From Okapia johnstoni (taxonomy: Eukaryota > Chordata > Mammalia > Artiodactyla > Giraffidae): a stretch of DNA of 64,000 bases. The position numbers and the translations under genes were made by a program. The notes beneath the pieces are model-generated. The model was not told the DNA's origin. It searched no databases and was given only the letters and a program-made list of their open reading frames with translations. The stretch is from NCBI GenBank assembly GCA_024291935.2, contig CM044312.1:1408501-1472500 (forward strand). Direction: 5' to 3'. Below are positions 62,450 to 64,000 of the stretch, piece after piece (positions within the stretch are counted from its first letter, which is position 1; each line of letters opens with the position of its first letter).

Positions 62450-64000
62450 GGTTTCTCGTTACCTTTTGGCGGTGTCTCTGCTGCTCACAGCGCGGCGGGC
62501 TTTGTGGTCAGGCGGTTCTGGATCATGTTTCTCCTGAACATTCTTGCACGAGACCATCCAGCCTAACTTGGTGTTGACAGCGACTCTGGTGACACGGGAC
62601 CAAGGGCGTCTGCTGCTTTTAGCTCGACTTTTAAAGCTCTCTGTCTCCCTGGACAACTACCTTGGTTATGCTGTATTTTGCTTATATTAGAGCAAACTAG
62701 TAAAACTTGGATGTAAAAAATATTCACACACAAATAAGCGCACACACACACAAACGCTGGAAGGCTGCCCTTTCCAATTGCGTGATGCCCATCAGTGTCG
62801 TCGCTGGCCCCACGACCAGCCTTCCAGGTCACTCAGATCCCAGCCTAAATGCAGAGCCTGTCTTCCCCACTCAGAAACCCAGGGGCCATGATAGTACCCA
62901 GGCATATTTTACTTTTTCTAAATGCAAATAGTTTTCTTACTGATTTCTTTATATCAAAGTAAAATTCTCAGATACTATCAAAAAGTTTGGAAACGAACGC
63001 GAGAGAAGCCGCTGCTGTCAGTGACGGCTTGTGCCCCCCACGTGGCTCGTGCCTGGGTGTCCTGGAGCAAGGGGCTTCCTCCCGGGTCCCCCCCGGCATG
63101 GAGGTTGGCGGGAGGCTAGAGGGTTGGCTCCCCCGGGGGCAGCGCTCGGCCCAGCACGGCTTCTTCCCCAGCCGGGCGGGAGTTGAGGGTCACTGGGCAC
63201 GTCCAGCTGCCCACCCCCTCCTCGGGGTGCTCCTGGCTGGACCCCCCCCCCCCACTTCAGACCTCCATCAGACCTGACCCGCTGAGACCCCTGTCTCAGG
63301 TCTGCTTCTGGAAGAATCCAGCTCAACAGAGCAGTTAGAAGAAACAAAACCTACTGCTAAGCGTCAAACAATGATCCAGAAATAACCAAGGGAAAGTTAT
63401 TCTTCCTAATTTTTTCTGAATTCAAACTCGGTCTCCTCCGCCCTCAACCCCAAATTCTTTCTTTTTACACACACACACACACACTGGGGAAAAGGAAAGT
63501 AGGGGTCCTATTCCATTCTTTCTGTTTCCCAAAGCCCTCGCGTGCCTGGGGGACCGACCAGTTGTGAGGATGGGGTCCAGCAGAGGATGGACTAACCCCC
63601 CGGGGCGGGGGCAGGGCTGGCAGACAGACACACCACTGGGCATCTCAGGCGGCTCCTTCTCCTGCCCTGCCCGGAGCCAGCAGACCTAGTCCCAGCTGCC
63701 TGCTGGTCTTTCCCTCTGCCCGGGGGGCCGCCCTGCCATCTGCTCAGAGTGACACTGCCTCAACCCACCCAGCCCCAACCAGACATGACCTCTGCTTTGA
63801 AACTGACCTTGAGTCTCTTCCTCTCCGTCCCCAGACGTCCCCCCGGGTCAGAATTCCCCGGCGCCGGGCCGGGACCTGGGAGACACTTGTCTGAGTCCTT
63901 AGAGGCCTCCAGAAAACACGCGTCCCCTGATGGACTGAAGAGGAGAGGTGTTCAGTGTCCACGGCAGCAGGGCTGGGAATCCCTGGTGGAGTCTCTTGGA
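62450..64000. other. Intergenic, no gene recognised
   Basis: Unique sequence, GC-rich after 63000, with a short (CA)n run at about 63466-63485 and a C12 run near 63242-63253. No exon recognised up to the window end. Confidence 0.5.

Noticed and set aside
52870..64000. LMBR1 exons beyond NOM1
   Set aside because: LMBR1 is the next human neighbour on this side but lies tens of kilobases away there. No matching exon is visible before the window ends.

Overview
The window is vertebrate nuclear DNA from a ruminant, most likely a bovid. The repeats show this: RTE-BovB LINEs, Bov-tA and Bov-A2 SINEs, tRNA-Glu-derived CHR SINEs shared by ruminants and whales, an L1 tail and a solo retroviral LTR. 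There are no operons, no CRISPR arrays and no bacterial gene structure. Cattle, sheep, goat and buffalo cannot be told apart by eye.

Two protein-coding genes face each other tail to tail. MNX1 (HB9, motor neuron and pancreas homeobox 1) is on the plus strand at 17630-22052 with three coding exons. NOM1 (nucleolar protein with MIF4G domain 1, the Sgd1 family) is on the minus strand at about 40432-52200 with eleven coding exons. I placed every splice junction from GT/AG sites and phase. The human 7q36.3 interval has the same two neighbours in the same convergent order. Intact reading frames would give 400 residues for MNX1 and 852 for NOM1. As typed, the two genes carry six single-base indels in GC-rich runs (three in MNX1 exon 1, two in NOM1 exon 1, one in NOM1 exon 11). 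Assembly error is the likeliest cause.

Layout: 1-17.2 kb is the MNX1 5' flank. It holds few repeats and several AT-rich, TAAT-rich blocks next to CpG-rich blocks, the usual look of conserved enhancers around a developmental homeobox gene. 17.2-22.6 kb is the MNX1 promoter, exons, introns and 3' UTR. 22.6-27.6 kb holds two further CpG-rich domains with AT-rich cores and no visible gene, plus an L1 carrying a nested SINE. 27.6-39.6 kb is gene-free with repeats, including a 300-bp CA/TA microsatellite and a BovB copy. 39.6-52.3 kb is NOM1 with its CpG-island promoter. 52.3-64 kb is the NOM1 5' flank with a 3.2-kb BovB, a solo LTR and several SINEs.

The two genes do unrelated jobs. MNX1 is a tissue-restricted homeodomain repressor, and NOM1 is a housekeeping nucleolar ribosome-biogenesis factor. 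Their promoters match this: a large GC domain with paired CCAAT boxes for MNX1, and ETS and YY1 motifs at the start codon for NOM1. I found no previously undescribed biological system. The points most worth checking are the clustered indels, the candidate MNX1 enhancers, a SOX-type inverted motif pair downstream of MNX1, and direct BovB repeats flanking NOM1.
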